Assembly: GCF_041154485.1 (NCBI RefSeq) | Contig: NZ_AP028669.1 | Coordinates: 3,100,001-3,164,000, forward strand | Direction: 5' to 3' | DNA length: 64,000 bases | Origin: Variovorax sp. V93 | Lineage (GTDB): Bacteria > Pseudomonadota > Gammaproteobacteria > Burkholderiales > Burkholderiaceae_C | Shown: piece after piece, positions 62,556-64,000 of the stretch | How positions within the stretch are numbered: the stretch's first letter is position 1 | How the letters are laid out: every line of letters starts with the position of its first letter | Notes under the pieces: model-generated | Database searches by the model: none | What the model was told of the DNA's origin: nothing | Seen by the model: only the letters and a program-made list of their open reading frames with translations | Position numbers and translations under genes: made by a program

Positions 62556-63347
62556 ATGTTCAAGTGGCTGCGCCGGCTGCGCGCCCTGCCCCCTATCCCT
62601 GAAGACGCCTGGCAGGCCACGCTGGCGCGCTATGCCTTTCTTGGCGAGCTTCCGCAGGACCAGCAACTGCGGCTTCGAACGCTGTCGGCCGAATTCCTGC
62701 GCGACAAGGAGTTTCACGGCACGCAAGGCTTCGTCATCACCGACGAGGTCGCGCTGGCCATTGCCGCACAGGCGGTGTTGCCGATCCTCAACCTGAAGGG
62801 CGGCCTGGACTGGTACGACGATTTCGTCGGCATCGTGGTGCATCCGTCCGAGGTCGTCGCACGGCGCAAGATCGTCGACGAAGCGCAGGTGGTGCACGAA
62901 TACGACGAGGTGGTGGCCGGCGAGGCCATGGACCGCGGGCCGGTGATGCTGAGCTGGCAGGACGTGCTCGCGAGCGGCATCACGACGGGCGGCGGCTACA
63001 ACGTCGTGATCCACGAATTCGCCCACAAGATCGACATGCGCGCGGGCGACGCCGACGGCTGCCCGCCGCTGCCGCCCGGCTTTGCGGGCAAGCGCAGCGC
63101 GCGCGAGGCCCGCGCCGCCTGGCTCGCGGTGCTGCAGCCGGCCTATGAAGACTTTCGCGAGAAGACCATCCTGGCCGAGCGCTTCGGCGCGGAGCCGCCC
63201 TGGCTGGACGACTATGGGACCGTGTCGATCAGCGAATTCTTCGCTGTGGCCTGCGAGGCCTACTTCGTGAACCGTCCGAACTTCGCCCGGGACTTCCCCG
63301 CGGTGCTGGTTCTCTTCGATGCGTTCTTCCGGCCTGAACGGGCCTGA
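62556..63347 (+). CDS. mtfA: MtfA-type zinc metallopeptidase
   Basis: A 263-residue soluble metallopeptidase. The zinc motif is HEFAHKID with His153, Glu154 and His157; ISEFFAVACEAYF supplies the downstream Glu. In enteric bacteria MtfA binds the repressor Mlc and affects the glucose phosphotransferase system; in this lineage the substrate is unknown. The start lies right behind the inverted-repeat element, with no strong ribosome-binding site of its own. Confidence 0.9.
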   Translation: MFKWLRRLRALPPIPEDAWQATLARYAFLGELPQDQQLRLRTLSAEFLRDKEFHGTQGFVITDEVALAIAAQAVLPILNLKGGLDWYDDFVGIVVHPSEVVARRKIVDEAQVVHEYDEVVAGEAMDRGPVMLSWQDVLASGITTGGGYNVVIHEFAHKIDMRAGDADGCPPLPPGFAGKRSAREARAAWLAVLQPAYEDFREKTILAERFGAEPPWLDDYGTVSISEFFAVACEAYFVNRPNFARDFPAVLVLFDAFFRPERA

Positions 63348-63398
63348 TCGCCCATCACGCCTGCGTTTCCTTGCTTACGCGCACGATACCGGCCCGCA

Positions 63399-63414
63399 TA
63401 CCCTGTCCAGGGTA
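63399..63414 (+). repeat. Small palindrome upstream of the GYD gene
   Basis: TACCCTG-TC-CAGGGTA, a perfect 7-bp inverted repeat in the 230-base gap between mtfA and the GYD-domain gene. It could be an operator for the GYD gene or part of a weak terminator for mtfA; nothing else is recognisable in the gap. Confidence 0.3.
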
Positions 63415-63577
63415 AGAGTCGGCCGCGGGTGCCTTGCCTTTGCGGGCCCCGGGCGTAGCATCGCTGCCGCCATCGCCTTCCACAGCACCGCTGCGCGCGT
63501 GATGACGTGAAGCGTCGCCGTCGGGGGCGGCGTTGCCTCATGTGATTCGTCCCCCGCGGATAACACAGGAGCGAAAA

Positions 63578-63871
63578 ATGGTGACCTATATCGGTATGCT
63601 GAACTTCACGGACAAGGGCATTCAGAGCGTCAAGGAAACCACCAAGCGCGCCGCTGCCGCCAAGGAAACCGCCCAAAAACTCGGCGTCAATATGCGCGAT
63701 ATCTACTGGACCATGGGCGACTGCGATGTGGTCTGCGTGCTGGAGGCCGACGATGAGCAGGCGCTGGCCGCATTCAGTCTGGCTGTCGCCATGCAGGGCA
63801 ATGTGCGCACGCGCTCCCTGCGCGCCTACACCGCCGGGGAAATGGACGGGATCCTGGCCAAGCTGCCTTGA
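63578..63871 (+). CDS. GYD-domain protein
   Basis: A 97-residue GYD family protein: TYIGMLNFTDKGIQSVKETT, RDIYWTMGDCDVVCVLEADD and a C-terminal RSLRAYTAGEMDGILAKL. It has the ferredoxin-like dimeric alpha/beta-barrel fold; function is unknown across the family. ACAGGAG lies 7 bases before the ATG at 63578, which decides the start. Confidence 0.88.
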   Translation: MVTYIGMLNFTDKGIQSVKETTKRAAAAKETAQKLGVNMRDIYWTMGDCDVVCVLEADDEQALAAFSLAVAMQGNVRTRSLRAYTAGEMDGILAKLP

Positions 63872-63908
63872 GCCGGGCTGGGCTTTTTCAGGACGGATCA
63901 GGGAAATG

Positions 63909-63937
63909 AAAAAGCCCGCGCGCGGCGGGCCCTTTCT
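63909..63937 (+). terminator. Bidirectional terminator after the GYD gene
   Basis: AAAAAGCCCGC-loop-GCGGGCCCTTT forms a GC stem (63914-63919 with 63925-63930) flanked by A- and T-rich bases, between converging genes. Confidence 0.7.
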
Positions 63938-63957
63938 CGTGAACGCACGCTGGCGCC

Positions 63958-64000
63958 TTATTTGCGCAGCAAGGCCTTCAACGCGTTCTGCAGCCGGCGC
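63958..64000 (-). CDS. C-terminal end of an unidentified gene
   Basis: TAA at 63958-63960 on the minus strand ends a frame whose last residues are RRLQNALKALLRK. It is placed just past a terminator that would serve it. Too short to identify. Confidence 0.4.
   Translation of the reverse strand, partial: RRLQNALKALLRK

Overview
The window is about 64 kb of high-GC DNA with dense, overlapping operons. Protein content and synteny (red-type RuBisCO, Burkholderiales-style lysC-tilS-accA-cysS housekeeping block) suggest a betaproteobacterium of the Comamonadaceae. Variovorax or a close relative is the best guess, but genus was not tested. I see no insertion sequence, phage, CRISPR array or origin.

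The first 54 kb is one large C1 (methanol) metabolism region. From left to right: the start of cbbL with divergent cbbR (CO2 fixation); a minus-strand operon for an ABC transporter, periplasmic binding and beta-propeller proteins, a Bug-type binding protein and a TonB receptor, resembling the lanthanide uptake (lut) clusters of methylotrophs; a plus-strand operon xoxF-xoxG-xoxJ, two unknown periplasmic proteins, a beta-propeller, then mxaD/R/S/A/C/K/L; a stray GAD-like protein; pqqABCDE; a divergent hydrolase plus two-component system; a HAD hydrolase, a pabB-pabC fusion and fae2; fhcCDAB; methylofuran genes (MfnD-, MfnF-, MfnE- and MfnB-like) with a HisA-like protein; DUF447, DHPS-like and DmrB-like genes behind a sigma54 activator; folB; fae; and a tetrahydromethanopterin block (CitG-like, RimK-like, mch, ATP-grasp, mtdB, mptG). 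No mxaF/mxaI is present although seven mxa accessory genes are.

Read together: methanol is oxidised in the periplasm by a lanthanide- and PQQ-dependent XoxF; electrons leave through XoxG; formaldehyde is handled in the cytoplasm by Fae, MtdB, Mch and the Fhc complex on tetrahydromethanopterin and methylofuran to formate; and CO2 could be refixed by the adjacent Calvin cycle genes. No serine-cycle or RuMP gene lies in the window. Most cofactor synthesis genes for PQQ, the pterin and methylofuran lie beside the enzymes that use them.

By eye I find GG-N10-GC sigma54-type promoters in front of the lut-like operon, xoxF, fhcB, folB and mptG, and the region encodes its own AcoR-type sigma54 activator. 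This suggests a local sigma54 regulon and is the main new proposal here.

From about 53.9 kb onward the window is ordinary chromosome: tRNA-Ser(GCT), lysC, tilS, accA, an AlkA-type glycosylase, cysS, a TPR protein, two cyclophilins, lpxH, mtfA, a GYD-domain protein and the last codons of an unidentified gene. Several small intergenic repeats occur, including a 268-bp element with 27-bp perfect terminal inverted repeats.
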